A DNA stretch of 64,000 bases, taken from contig CAZVCJ010000004.1 of assembly GCA_964625745.1 (NCBI GenBank), forward strand, positions 3,946 through 67,945. Direction: 5' to 3'. Both the position numbers and the translations under genes were made by a program. The notes beneath the pieces are model-generated. The model saw nothing but the letters and a program-made list of their open reading frames with translations, searched no databases and was not told the DNA's origin. The DNA is from CAZVCJ01 sp964625745. Lineage in GTDB: Bacteria > Chloroflexota > Anaerolineae > VGOG01. This document shows, one piece after another, positions 17,361 through 25,050 of this stretch (the stretch's first letter is position 1; each line of letters opens with the position of its first letter).

Positions 17361-17385
17361 CCACTAAGTCACGAAGACACAAAGG
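17361..17385. repeat. Left 8-nt-period repeat flanking the GxxExxY gene
   Basis: cactaagt / cacgaaga / cacaaagg: three degenerate 8-nt units. The same family in opposite orientation lies just after the gene (17788-17811). The last unit supplies the purine-rich AAAGGA ribosome site of the gene. Confidence 0.7.
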
Positions 17386-17393
17386 AAATGCAG

Positions 17394-17786
17394 ATGAAAT
17401 ATGCTCCTATCTCTGACGAAGAAGAACGTATCGCCAAAATGATTGTAGGCTCTGCTTATGCTGTTCACAAAACCCTCGGCCCTGGCTTGCTGGAGAATGT
17501 CTATGAAGTTTGCTTCTGTCATGAATTGACCAAATGCGGTCTGTCCTTTCTCCGACAAGTTGTTGTGCCGATTGTGTACGATGGCATAACGTTCGATGAG
17601 GGGCTGCGACTGGACGTGTTGGTAGAGGATTTGGTCATTTGTGAGTTGAAAGCAGCACAGACGATGCATCCCGTTTTCCTGGCTCAGCTCTTGACCCAGT
17701 TGAAGTTGACTGGGAAGCGGCTTGGTTTTCTGATCAATTTCAATGTGCCGCTGATCAAACATGGCATCAAGCGAGTAGTTTTGTAA
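17394..17786 (+). CDS. GxxExxY family protein inserted in the histidine cluster
   Basis: This protein of about 130 residues carries the family signature (GPGLLENVY near residue 28), a conserved core with a PD-(D/E)xK-like ending (LDVLVEDLVICELKAA) and the closing segment LLTQLKLTGKRLGFLINFN. The family is widespread in repeat-rich bacteria, is often found next to short repeats, and has no established function; the ELK motif hints at a nuclease-related fold. It has no metabolic reason to lie between hisB and hisH. ATG 17394 is preferred because AAAGGA (17381-17386) is well spaced for it; ATG 17388 in the same frame is the alternative. Confidence 0.8.
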   Translation: MKYAPISDEEERIAKMIVGSAYAVHKTLGPGLLENVYEVCFCHELTKCGLSFLRQVVVPIVYDGITFDEGLRLDVLVEDLVICELKAAQTMHPVFLAQLLTQLKLTGKRLGFLINFNVPLIKHGIKRVVL

Positions 17787-17787
17787 T

Positions 17788-17811
17788 CTTCGTGTCTTGG
17801 TGTCTTTGTGG
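17788..17811. repeat. Right 8-nt-period repeat flanking the GxxExxY gene
   Basis: cttcgtgt / cttggtgt / ctttgtgg: inverted relative to 17361-17385, and directly after the stop codon. Confidence 0.7.
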
Positions 17812-17845
17812 TAGAAAGGTGTGGTAGACAGGTACGGCAGAGAAG

Positions 17846-18454
17846 ATGATCGCCATTATTGACTACGGAGTGGGGAACCTGCGTAGCGTCCAGAGGGCCT
17901 TTGAGTACGTGGGAGCTGAGGTGACAGTCACCGCCCACCGGGAGACCATCGAATCGGCGTCGGCAGTGGTGCTGCCTGGGGTGGGAGCCTTCGGCAAAGC
18001 GATGTCCAATCTGGAGCGGGCAGGGCTGACTGATGTCATCTGCCAGGTCATCGCCCAAGGGCGCCCCTTCCTGGGCATCTGCCTGGGTTTGCAGCTCCTG
18101 TTCGAGGAGAGCGATGAGATGGGCCAGCACCGGGGCCTGAGCGTCTTTGGCGGCAGCGTCAAGCGTTTCGAGGTCGGCCTCAAGGTGCCCCAGATCGGCT
18201 GGAACCAGATTCACATCCAGCGGGCCAGCCCTCTGTTGGAAGGTGTAGCCGACGGTAGCTACGCCTATTTCGTCCATTCCTACCACGTCGCTCCCGCTGA
18301 TCCCGAAATCGTCCTGGCTACCACCGACTATGAGATTGACTACGCCTCCATCATCGGCCAGGGCAGCGTCTTCGGCATCCAGTTCCATCCTGAGAAGAGC
18401 CAGGCGGTGGGGCTGAGGATTCTGCGCAATTTCACGGCGTTAGTTGGGGATTAA
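17846..18454 (+). CDS. hisH: Imidazole glycerol phosphate synthase, glutamine amidotransferase subunit
   Basis: A 202-residue class I glutamine amidotransferase that releases ammonia for HisF. The nucleophile elbow is FLGICLGLQLL (Cys near 78), and the catalytic His and Glu are in GIQFHPEKSQ near the C-terminus. The N-terminus IAIIDYGVGNLRSV is typical. The stop is followed after 2 nt by hisA, so translation is probably coupled. Confidence 0.96.
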   Translation: MIAIIDYGVGNLRSVQRAFEYVGAEVTVTAHRETIESASAVVLPGVGAFGKAMSNLERAGLTDVICQVIAQGRPFLGICLGLQLLFEESDEMGQHRGLSVFGGSVKRFEVGLKVPQIGWNQIHIQRASPLLEGVADGSYAYFVHSYHVAPADPEIVLATTDYEIDYASIIGQGSVFGIQFHPEKSQAVGLRILRNFTALVGD

Positions 18455-18456
18455 CT

Positions 18457-19320
18457 ATGATCGTCTTTCCTGCCATTGATCTGCGTCAGGGAAAGTGTGT
18501 CCGCCTGCGTCAAGGGCGCCCCGAGGCGGAAACCGTCTTCTCTGATGATCCCGTGGCCATGGCTGAGCATTGGGTCTCCCAGGGCGCCGGGTGGCTCCAC
18601 GTGGTGAACCTCGATGGTGCCTTCGGCCAGGCTTCATCGCCCCCCCTCGGTCCCCCCCAAAGTTGGGGGGGAAGTTCCAGGAATCTACGGGTGGTCGAGG
18701 AGATAATAAGCTCCAACTTCCAACCCTTCGGCTACGCTCAGGCCAGGCCTCCAACCTCCAACCTCCAAATCCAGTTCGGCGGCGGCCTGCGCACTATGGC
18801 CGACATCGAGCAGGCGTTGGAGTTGGGTCTGGACCGAGTCATTCTGGGAACGGTAGCAGTGGAAGAGCCGAGCCTGGTGGCCGAGGCTGTCCAGCGCTTT
18901 GGAGCCGAGCGAATCGTGGTAGGCATTGATGCTCGAAAGGGAAAAGTAGCCACCCACGGTTGGCGGCAGGTCTCATCCGTCGCTGCTACTGAGCTGGCTC
19001 TTCGAGTGAGGGAACTGGGTGTGGAGCGCGTCGTCTACACCGACATCGCCCGCGACGGAATGCTCAGCGGAGTCAACGTCGAAGCCACCAGGGAGTTGGC
19101 TCAGCACACAGGGTTGAAGATCATCGCCTCAGGAGGCGTTTCCTCATTGAATGACCTGCGTCGCCTTAAGGAAGCCGAGGCGAGCGGGGTGGAGGGCGTC
19201 ATCATTGGCCAGGCGCTGTACAGTGGGGCGCTGGAATTGCGGGAGGCGATAGAGATAGCGAGCGAATCGGCGAATCAGCGAGCGAGTCAGCGAATTGAGG
19301 GAGTGAGGTCAGGATGTTAG
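18457..19320 (+). CDS. hisA: Phosphoribosylformimino-AICAR ribotide isomerase with two repeat-encoded insertions
   Basis: A TIM-barrel isomerase in step four of histidine synthesis: IVFPAIDLRQGKCVRL, HVVNLDGAFG, QFGGGLRTMADIEQAL, GIDARKGKVATHGW, TDIARDGMLSGVN and ASGGVSSLNDL are all present. Length is 287 residues against about 240-245 for the family. The excess lies in two segments: residues about 61-73 (PPLGPPQSWGG, from a GC-rich repeat) right after the conserved LDGAFG, and residues about 84-106 (NFQPFGYAQARPPTSNLQ, from 24-nt and 7-nt repeats) right before IQFGGG. Both fall in loops between conserved strands. The reading frame is kept throughout and the C-terminus overlaps hisF, so it is probably functional. 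Confidence 0.93.
   Translation: MIVFPAIDLRQGKCVRLRQGRPEAETVFSDDPVAMAEHWVSQGAGWLHVVNLDGAFGQASSPPLGPPQSWGGSSRNLRVVEEIISSNFQPFGYAQARPPTSNLQIQFGGGLRTMADIEQALELGLDRVILGTVAVEEPSLVAEAVQRFGAERIVVGIDARKGKVATHGWRQVSSVAATELALRVRELGVERVVYTDIARDGMLSGVNVEATRELAQHTGLKIIASGGVSSLNDLRRLKEAEASGVEGVIIGQALYSGALELREAIEIASESANQRASQRIEGVRSGC
18639..18674. repeat. GC-rich repeat, insert-free form, inside hisA
   Basis: gccccccctcggtccccccc, aaag, ttgggggggaag. The nested 24-nt element is absent. Translated in frame in HisA. Confidence 0.8.
18708..18772. repeat. 7-nt-period repeat with 24-nt element inside hisA
   Basis: Units ctccaac / ttccaac, then cccttcggctacgctcagg (inverted 24-nt element), then ctccaac / ctccaac / ctccaaa. 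Read in frame as part of HisA. Confidence 0.75.
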
Positions 19321-20102
19321 CTAAGCGGATCATACCCTGTTTAGATGTCAAAGACGGGCGGGTGGTCAAGGGGATCAATTTCGTCAACCTGCGGGACGCG
19401 GGAGATCCAGTGGAGCAGGCCCAGGTCTACGATGCCGAGCGAGCCGATGAGTTGGTCTTTTTGGACATCACGGCCTCCCACGAGCGGCGCGATATCACCA
19501 TCGAGATGGTGCGCCACGTAGCCGACACCGTCTTCATTCCCTTCACCGTGGGCGGGGGTATTCGCACCATTGAGGACATCAGGGCCATCCTGATGGCTGG
19601 CGCCGACAAAGTCTCGATCAACACCGCGGCGGTCAAGAATCCATCGTTGATCACCGAAGGGGCGAAACACTTCGGCAGCCAGTGCATCGTGGTGGCGATT
19701 GATGCCAAGCGAGTAGTAACAACGGACACATGGATTAAACGGACTGGGGCTCCTCAGTGGGAGGTCTATATCAACGGTGGACGTACGCCGATGGGGCTTG
19801 ATGCTGTAGAGTGGGCTAAGGAGGTGGACGAGCGAGGGGCGGGGGAGATCCTGCTCACCAGCATGGACTGCGACGGCACTCAGGAGGGCTACGATATCGA
19901 GTTGACTAGAGCCATCGCCGAGGCTGTATCCATCCCCGTCATCGCCTCAGGTGGGGCGGGCAAGCTGGAGCACTTCCACCAGGTTCTTACCGTGGGCCAG
20001 GCCGATGCTGCTCTGGTCGCTTCCCTCTTTCACTACAAGCAGTTGACCATAGCCCAGGTGAAGGAGTACCTGGCGGCGCAAGGTGTGCCAGTTAGATTGT
20101 AG
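19314..20102 (+). CDS. hisF: Imidazole glycerol phosphate synthase, cyclase subunit
   Basis: A 262-residue TIM barrel that closes the imidazole ring using ammonia from HisH, giving imidazole glycerol phosphate and AICAR. It has RIIPCLDVKDGRVVKG with the catalytic Asp, FLDITASHERR, FTVGGGIRTIEDI, VAIDAKR and LLTSMDCDGTQEGYD with the second catalytic Asp. Unlike hisA it carries no repeat insertion. It overlaps hisA by 7 nt. The AICAR product feeds purH, found 3.3 kb downstream. Confidence 0.97.
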   Translation: MLAKRIIPCLDVKDGRVVKGINFVNLRDAGDPVEQAQVYDAERADELVFLDITASHERRDITIEMVRHVADTVFIPFTVGGGIRTIEDIRAILMAGADKVSINTAAVKNPSLITEGAKHFGSQCIVVAIDAKRVVTTDTWIKRTGAPQWEVYINGGRTPMGLDAVEWAKEVDERGAGEILLTSMDCDGTQEGYDIELTRAIAEAVSIPVIASGGAGKLEHFHQVLTVGQADAALVASLFHYKQLTIAQVKEYLAAQGVPVRL

Positions 20103-20118
20103 CCATCGGGGGTGACCA

Positions 20119-20457
20119 GTGGAATTGAAAGCAGAGATCAAATGGGACGACCGGGGCCTGGTGCCGGCCATCGTCCAGGACGCGCAAACGGACCAGGTGC
20201 TGATGCTGGCCTACATGAACCAACTGGCCCTGGAAAAGAGCATCTCCACGGGTGAGACCCATTTCTGGAGCCGCAGCCGGTCGGAGTTGTGGCACAAAGG
20301 CGCCACCTCTGGCCACACCCAACGCATCGTGGAAATACGCTACGATTGCGATGCTGACACCTTGCTGCTCCGTGTCGAGCCGCGCGGCCCGGCCTGCCAC
20401 ACCGGCCACCAAAGTTGCTTCTATCGCTGCTTGTGGGAGAAAGAGAGCACTGCATGA
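20119..20457 (+). CDS. hisI: Phosphoribosyl-AMP cyclohydrolase
   Basis: 112 residues from GTG 20119 (MELKAEIKWDDRGLVPA). It opens the adenine ring of phosphoribosyl-AMP and has the zinc and magnesium motifs VLMLAYMN, THFWSRSRSELWHKGATSGH, DCDADTLLLRV and CHTGHQSCF. It is separate from HisE, although the two are fused in many bacteria; a hairpin repeat lies exactly between the two genes. Confidence 0.96.
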   Translation: MELKAEIKWDDRGLVPAIVQDAQTDQVLMLAYMNQLALEKSISTGETHFWSRSRSELWHKGATSGHTQRIVEIRYDCDADTLLLRVEPRGPACHTGHQSCFYRCLWEKESTA

Positions 20458-20461
20458 CATT

Positions 20462-20522
20462 GGCCTTTCCCCCTCCCTCCTCTTGGGTTTGGGAGAGGGA
20501 GGAGGGCTGGGGGGAGGGTGAG
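20462..20522. repeat. C/G-rich hairpin repeat between hisI and hisE
   Basis: tttccccctccctcctcttg, a short spacer, then gggagagggaggagggctgg. It can form a strong hairpin, and its 3' end provides the ggagggtgagg ribosome site for hisE. Confidence 0.65.
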
Positions 20523-20526
20523 GGCT

Positions 20527-20808
20527 ATGAGCACCATACTAGAAGACTTGTTCAACGTCATTCAGGACCGCAAAGTCAATCCCAGGGAAGGCTCCTATAC
20601 CTGCCACCTTTTCGCCGCAGGGGAAAACGAGATCCTCAAGAAGATGGGCGAGGAGGTGGTGGAAACCATCGTGGCAGCCAAGGGGGAAGACGATGAGCGA
20701 TTGGTCTACGAGGTGGCCGATCTCCTCTATCATACCCTGGTGCTCCTGGCCTACCGCGACATCGAGCTGGCCGACGTGGAAGACGAACTGGCCAGGCGAT
20801 TCAGGTGA
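20527..20808 (+). CDS. hisE: Phosphoribosyl-ATP pyrophosphatase
   Basis: 93 residues from ATG 20527. An all-alpha MazG-like enzyme catalysing step two of histidine synthesis. It has REGSYTCHLFAAGENEILKKMGEEVVETIVAA and YEVADLLYHTLVLLAYRDI, with the acidic magnesium-binding residues EE..E and D in place. ATG is preferred to the GTG at 20518 because of the spacing to GGAGGG. Confidence 0.95.
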   Translation: MSTILEDLFNVIQDRKVNPREGSYTCHLFAAGENEILKKMGEEVVETIVAAKGEDDERLVYEVADLLYHTLVLLAYRDIELADVEDELARRFR

Positions 20809-20845
20809 GTTTTAGTCGATTTGTATCCAGAAAGGAGAAAGCGAA

Positions 20846-22732
20846 ATGAACAATGAAGCATCGAGAAGGCTTGCTGTAGGCATCTGCTTGCTGCTGCTAA
20901 CCCTGACTTCTCCCGGCAGGGGAAACGATGCAACTGCGGGTAGTGCCCATGAGGATCTGATGAGTACAGAGACAACCGCCCCGACAACAGTGGTGACTAC
21001 ATCTGGATCAACCGTGCAATCTCAGACGAGATCTTCCTGGTCGTGTCTCCCTCGCTACAGTGAGCCGGAAACGATCCTAACCCTGTACCGACCAACCGAT
21101 CTACACCACATGGTTTCTGCCGACTTCACTGGCGATGGCTGGCCGGATGTCGTTCTAGCGAGGGCGCTTTGGCAAAGTGACGAAATCTTCGAACTGGATA
21201 TCCTGCTAAACGATGGGGACGGGAACCTGGTGTTGGGAACATCCGAGATCTTCTCGGGAACGGTCCCCTCTGTGATGGATGCACGCGAATTGGTGCTGGC
21301 CGACTTCAACGGGGATGGCCGTGCTGACATATTCTTTGCCGATGAGGGAAACGATAGCCCTCAGGGGACTGGGTATCAGAACACGCTGGTATTGTCAGCG
21401 CCTGGTGGCAAGTTGGTGGATGCTACTGACAATCTACCTCAACAGAGTGCTTTTACGCACTCTGCCGCCGCCGCTGACATTGACGGGGATGAGGACGTTG
21501 ACCTTTACGTTGGAAACCTGTGGGGATATACCCCTCAGATTCTGCTGAACGCGGGAGGCAATGCCGTGTTTACCGTGGCGACAGGGCGTCTCCCATTTCC
21601 AGTGGAAGACACTGATTACGGTGCATACACGACCAGTGAGTTTGTCGATGTTAATAACGATACCTTCCCGGACCTGATACTTGGTGACGCGGGTGATGAT
21701 CTAGAAGGAGGGCCCGATTCTCTGGTGCTGTTGAACGACGGTACCGGCCATTTCTCGATTCTGGCTAACGCAATCCCGTCGAAACCGTTTGCAGAAACGG
21801 ACATAGCCCTGGACATTGACGCGGACGACATCAACGGCGATGGATATCAGGATCTATTCATCGTTTTCACAAAGGACGATCCCTTTTACATGGGCAGGTA
21901 CATCCAGATACTGATAAACAACCAAGACGGCACCTTCCGCGACGAAACCCCTGCGCGATTGCCGCAGTCCGATAACGATGATCCCTGGATCAAGTGGGTC
22001 TATCTGCTTGACCTTGATATGGATGGGCATCTTGACATCGTGGCAACCCCGTTGGGGCCGCCAGGGCCCCTGTTTTACCTTAACAACGGGGATGGCACCT
22101 TCCGTCCACTGCCCAACGTGTTCAACATCGGAACTGACAATCTATTCACGTTTCTTGACATTGATCAGGATGGGTTTCTTGATGTCCTCTGGTCCTGGGG
22201 CGGATGCCAACATGGGGCCTGTCCCGAGGATCATTTCCTTGTCCGTGCTCTTGGTTGTCCCGTGTTCTTGCCCCTGGTGCTCAAGAACTTCTATCCTTCG
22301 CAGCCAACGCCCACTCCCACCCAGCCGGTTGAGTCGGTGATAGTCCACCTTGCACAGGGTGACGCGTGGGTCCCAGCCGGTACCCCGATTATCCTGGCAA
22401 CTCGCTGGATAGTAGACCAGCCAGGGCTCGTAGATGACTATCTGGCCTCGTTGGATCTCACGGTCACTTTGGATGGCGAGCCGCTGCCCGGCGTGATGGA
22501 TTATTGGGGCGGGGTAGAGGAGTATGGAGACTTCGACGGAGATGGAGACACCGACTACGTGTCGAACTGGGAGTATTCCGTGGGGGTGCTCAGTTCGGGA
22601 ACCCACCAGGTTGAATCCGAATTCTATCTTCAGCGGCCCATCACGGATGGATTTGATCTGGACGAGGATGGTGTCCCAGACGTGTACAGTGGCTCATGGG
22701 AGTACTTCCTGCAGATCACAGTTGGAGAATGA
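20846..22732 (+). CDS. Secreted FG-GAP/VCBS propeller protein
   Basis: 628 residues. A signal peptide (AVGICLLLLTLTSPGRG) is followed by about seven FG-GAP-type blades with calcium-binding loops: DFTGDGWPDVV, DFNGDGRADIF, DIDGDEDVDLY, DVNNDTFPDLI, DINGDGYQDLF, DLDMDGHLDIV and DIDQDGFLDVL. After the propeller comes CPVFLPLVLKNFYPSQ and a short Pro/Thr linker, and then a C-terminal domain of about 130 residues rich in Asp/Gly (DFDGDGDTDYV). Here the FLPLVLK motif is internal, unlike in the other secreted proteins of the window. The role is unknown; such proteins usually bind at the cell surface. It separates hisE from hisD. Confidence 0.85.
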   Translation: MNNEASRRLAVGICLLLLTLTSPGRGNDATAGSAHEDLMSTETTAPTTVVTTSGSTVQSQTRSSWSCLPRYSEPETILTLYRPTDLHHMVSADFTGDGWPDVVLARALWQSDEIFELDILLNDGDGNLVLGTSEIFSGTVPSVMDARELVLADFNGDGRADIFFADEGNDSPQGTGYQNTLVLSAPGGKLVDATDNLPQQSAFTHSAAAADIDGDEDVDLYVGNLWGYTPQILLNAGGNAVFTVATGRLPFPVEDTDYGAYTTSEFVDVNNDTFPDLILGDAGDDLEGGPDSLVLLNDGTGHFSILANAIPSKPFAETDIALDIDADDINGDGYQDLFIVFTKDDPFYMGRYIQILINNQDGTFRDETPARLPQSDNDDPWIKWVYLLDLDMDGHLDIVATPLGPPGPLFYLNNGDGTFRPLPNVFNIGTDNLFTFLDIDQDGFLDVLWSWGGCQHGACPEDHFLVRALGCPVFLPLVLKNFYPSQPTPTPTQPVESVIVHLAQGDAWVPAGTPIILATRWIVDQPGLVDDYLASLDLTVTLDGEPLPGVMDYWGGVEEYGDFDGDGDTDYVSNWEYSVGVLSSGTHQVESEFYLQRPITDGFDLDEDGVPDVYSGSWEYFLQITVGE

Positions 22733-22835
22733 GGGATGACGGCCAATGTCGTGCGGGACGGAACAGACCACTGGATATCAGCAATCATCGGTGCGATTTG
22801 CTGAGAATCGCGCCCCAGTCACACGAAGGAGTATC

Positions 22836-23384
22836 ATGTCAGAAGAAAACAAGGCCCTTGTTGATCGTCCCACCCAGGCGTTCAACGACGGCAACCTGGA
22901 TGCCTTTGTCGGTCACATCGAAGGGGAGAGCATACGGCTGTGGTTGAACAACGGGTGCACTGTTTTCTACGACAGTGAGCAGGATATCGAAGTGGACGCC
23001 CGCCAGGTTGCGGAGGAGTCAGCGTCTTTTGGCCTGGGCTTCGGCCTTGGCTGGACCGAAACCAGCTACGAGGGTTATCAGTTCCGCATAGATCCCAATA
23101 CCCAGCAATACCTGCTAGAGAAGAGAGACATGGACGGCACCTGGACCACCTTGCTCGACTGGACCTTCTCGTCGGCGATCCAGCAGGGCACGGCAAGCAA
23201 CCATCTGCGCGTCGTCCGAGAAGGCGAAGACCTCAGCATGTACGCTAACGGAACCCAGGTCGCCACGTACTACGAGCGCAGCTTCCTCGGTTCCGGGAGA
23301 GATGCCGGTGTCCGCGTCTACAGCCAGGACGCTGCCCCCGTTGACGTCCGCTTCGACAACTTCCACGTGAGCTGTGTGCCGTAA
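22836..23384 (+). CDS. Unassigned protein with SnoaL-like start and lectin-like C-terminal domain
   Basis: 182 residues from ATG 22836 (ribosome site gaaggag). The first 30 residues (ENKALVDRPTQAFNDGNLDAFVGH) resemble the first helices of SnoaL-like proteins, but the rest of that fold is missing. From about residue 45 the sequence resembles a concanavalin-like/keto-disaccharide-hydrolase-type beta sandwich: FGLGWTETSYEGYQFRID, LRVVREGEDLSMYANGTQVATY, GVRVYSQDAAPVDVRFDNFHV. No signal peptide is seen with this start. It may be a chimera formed by deletion. Function unknown. Confidence 0.6.
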   Translation: MSEENKALVDRPTQAFNDGNLDAFVGHIEGESIRLWLNNGCTVFYDSEQDIEVDARQVAEESASFGLGFGLGWTETSYEGYQFRIDPNTQQYLLEKRDMDGTWTTLLDWTFSSAIQQGTASNHLRVVREGEDLSMYANGTQVATYYERSFLGSGRDAGVRVYSQDAAPVDVRFDNFHVSCVP

Positions 23385-23417
23385 TGTGGGCAGTTCAAAT
23401 TCTTCTGGAGGAGCACA

Positions 23418-24992
23418 ATGAAGATCAAACGTGCATTGCTAAGTGTTTCCAACAAAGAGGGGCTGGTCGAATTCGCCCAGGGGCTGGCCGAGCTGGGCGT
23501 GGAGTTGGTCGCCACCGGTGGCACGGCCCGCGCCCTTAGAGAAGCGGAACTTGCTGTACGCCCAATAGAAGATGTCACGGGCTTTCCGGAGATCCTGGAC
23601 GGGCGGGTCAAAACCCTGCACCCGGCTGTTCATGGCGGCATTCTGGCCCGCCGCGACCAGGCGCACCTGGCGGAGCTGGAGGCCCAGGGCATTGCCACCA
23701 TTGATCTGGTGGCGGTCAACCTGTACCCCTTCGCCGAGACCGTTGCCAAGCCAGGGACAACGCTGGCTGAGGCCGTCGAGCAGATTGACATCGGCGGCGT
23801 GGCCCTGCTCAGGGCGGCGGCCAAGAACTTTGCCTACGTGGCCGTGGTGTCCGACCCCGCGGACTACGCCACCACCCTGGCCGAGTTGCGAGGGCAGGAC
23901 GACCTCTCCCTCGCCACTCGCCAGCACCTGGCACTGAAGGCCTTCTGCCATACGGCCAGCTACGATGCGGCCATCAGCCGCTACCTGTCCACCCGTTTCG
24001 AGGAAGCAGCCTTCCCCGTCACACTGCACCTCAGCTTGACAAAGCTAGCTGACCTCCGCTACGGGGAGAATCCACACCAGCAGGCTGCTCTCTATAGCCT
24101 GGGTGCAACTGGGAGTCCTCTGGGTGGAAACCTGTTGCAGGGCAAGGTTCTGTCCTACAACAACATCCTGGACCTGGACGCCGCTTGGCGAATCGCGAGT
24201 GACTTCGCCGCCCCCACTGTGGCCATCATCAAACACGGTAATCCTTGCGGCGTGGCCAGCGACCCAAGCCTGGCCGATGCCTTCCGAGCGGCCCTGGCCA
24301 GCGACCCCGTCTCCGCTTTCGGGAGCATCATCGCCACTAATCGTCCCTTCGATGGGGAGGTGGCCCTGGCTTTGGGTGATCTGTTCGTCGAGGCCATCGC
24401 TGCCCCCGCTTTCACTTCCGAAGCGCTGGAGGTTCTGGCCGAGCGCCCCAACTGCCGCCTGCTGGAGATGTCGGACACGGAAGATTCGGCCTGGGAGATG
24501 AGGAGCGTGCAGGGCGGGATGTTGGTCCAGGAAGAGGATAGCATCCTGAGCGGCTCGACTGAGCTCGCCGAAGTCCTGTCGAAGGGCACGATTGCTGAGG
24601 ATGAAGCGGATTGGAAGGTGGTGACTGAGCGCAAACCGACGGTGGAGGAACTCGAAGCTCTGGGCTTTGCCTGGAAGGTGGCAAAGCACGTCAAGTCCAA
24701 CGCCATCGTTTTGGTCCGCGGGATGGCTACGGTGGGGGTGGGGGCAGGGCAAATGAGTCGCCTGGACGCTGTGCGCCTGGCCGTGGCCAAGACTGGCCAA
24801 CGGGCGCAGGGGGCGGTCCTGGCCTCCGACGCTTTCTTCCCCTTCCCCGATGGAGTGGAGGAGGCGGCCAGGGCCGGGGTAACGGCCGTCGTGCAGCCGG
24901 GGGGGTCCAGGGGCGATGCCGCCGTCATCGAGGCTGCCAACGCTCATGGCTTAACCATGCTCTTCACCGGGGTGCGGCACTTCAGACATTAG
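23418..24992 (+). CDS. purH: Bifunctional AICAR formyltransferase / IMP cyclohydrolase
   Basis: 524 residues, the normal length. The N-terminal IMP cyclohydrolase domain (MGS-like; SVSNKEGLVEFAQGL, VATGGTARAL, VKTLHPAVHGGILARR) is followed by the formyltransferase domain (NILDLDAAWRI, IIKHGNPCGVA, GAGQMSRLDAVRLA, SDAFFPFPDGVEEAA). It completes purine synthesis and also consumes the AICAR produced by HisH-HisF, which explains its place among his genes. A GGAGGAG site precedes ATG 23418. Confidence 0.97.
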   Translation: MKIKRALLSVSNKEGLVEFAQGLAELGVELVATGGTARALREAELAVRPIEDVTGFPEILDGRVKTLHPAVHGGILARRDQAHLAELEAQGIATIDLVAVNLYPFAETVAKPGTTLAEAVEQIDIGGVALLRAAAKNFAYVAVVSDPADYATTLAELRGQDDLSLATRQHLALKAFCHTASYDAAISRYLSTRFEEAAFPVTLHLSLTKLADLRYGENPHQQAALYSLGATGSPLGGNLLQGKVLSYNNILDLDAAWRIASDFAAPTVAIIKHGNPCGVASDPSLADAFRAALASDPVSAFGSIIATNRPFDGEVALALGDLFVEAIAAPAFTSEALEVLAERPNCRLLEMSDTEDSAWEMRSVQGGMLVQEEDSILSGSTELAEVLSKGTIAEDEADWKVVTERKPTVEELEALGFAWKVAKHVKSNAIVLVRGMATVGVGAGQMSRLDAVRLAVAKTGQRAQGAVLASDAFFPFPDGVEEAARAGVTAVVQPGGSRGDAAVIEAANAHGLTMLFTGVRHFRH

Positions 24993-24999
24993 CAGATTC

Positions 25000-25033
25000 A
25001 GGTGCCAGGCACTTTCGGAAGTGCCTGGCACCT
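25000..25033. repeat. Perfect 15-nt palindromic hairpin after purH
   Basis: aggtgccaggcactt (25000-25014), loop tcgg, then its exact complement (25019-25033). It lies 8 nt after the purH stop and 17 nt before hisD. There is no U-run, so it is more likely a repeat-family palindrome or RNA-stability hairpin than a standard terminator. Confidence 0.75.
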
Positions 25034-25050
25034 AAGTTGAGGGAGGGATC

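Noticed and set aside
17361..17811. CRISPR or integron cassette around the GxxExxY gene
   Set aside because: The flanking sequences are short degenerate 8-nt repeats in inverted orientation, with no spacers and no attC-like structure.
23318..24947. Several minus-strand frames under purH
   Set aside because: Antisense shadows of a fully conserved gene.
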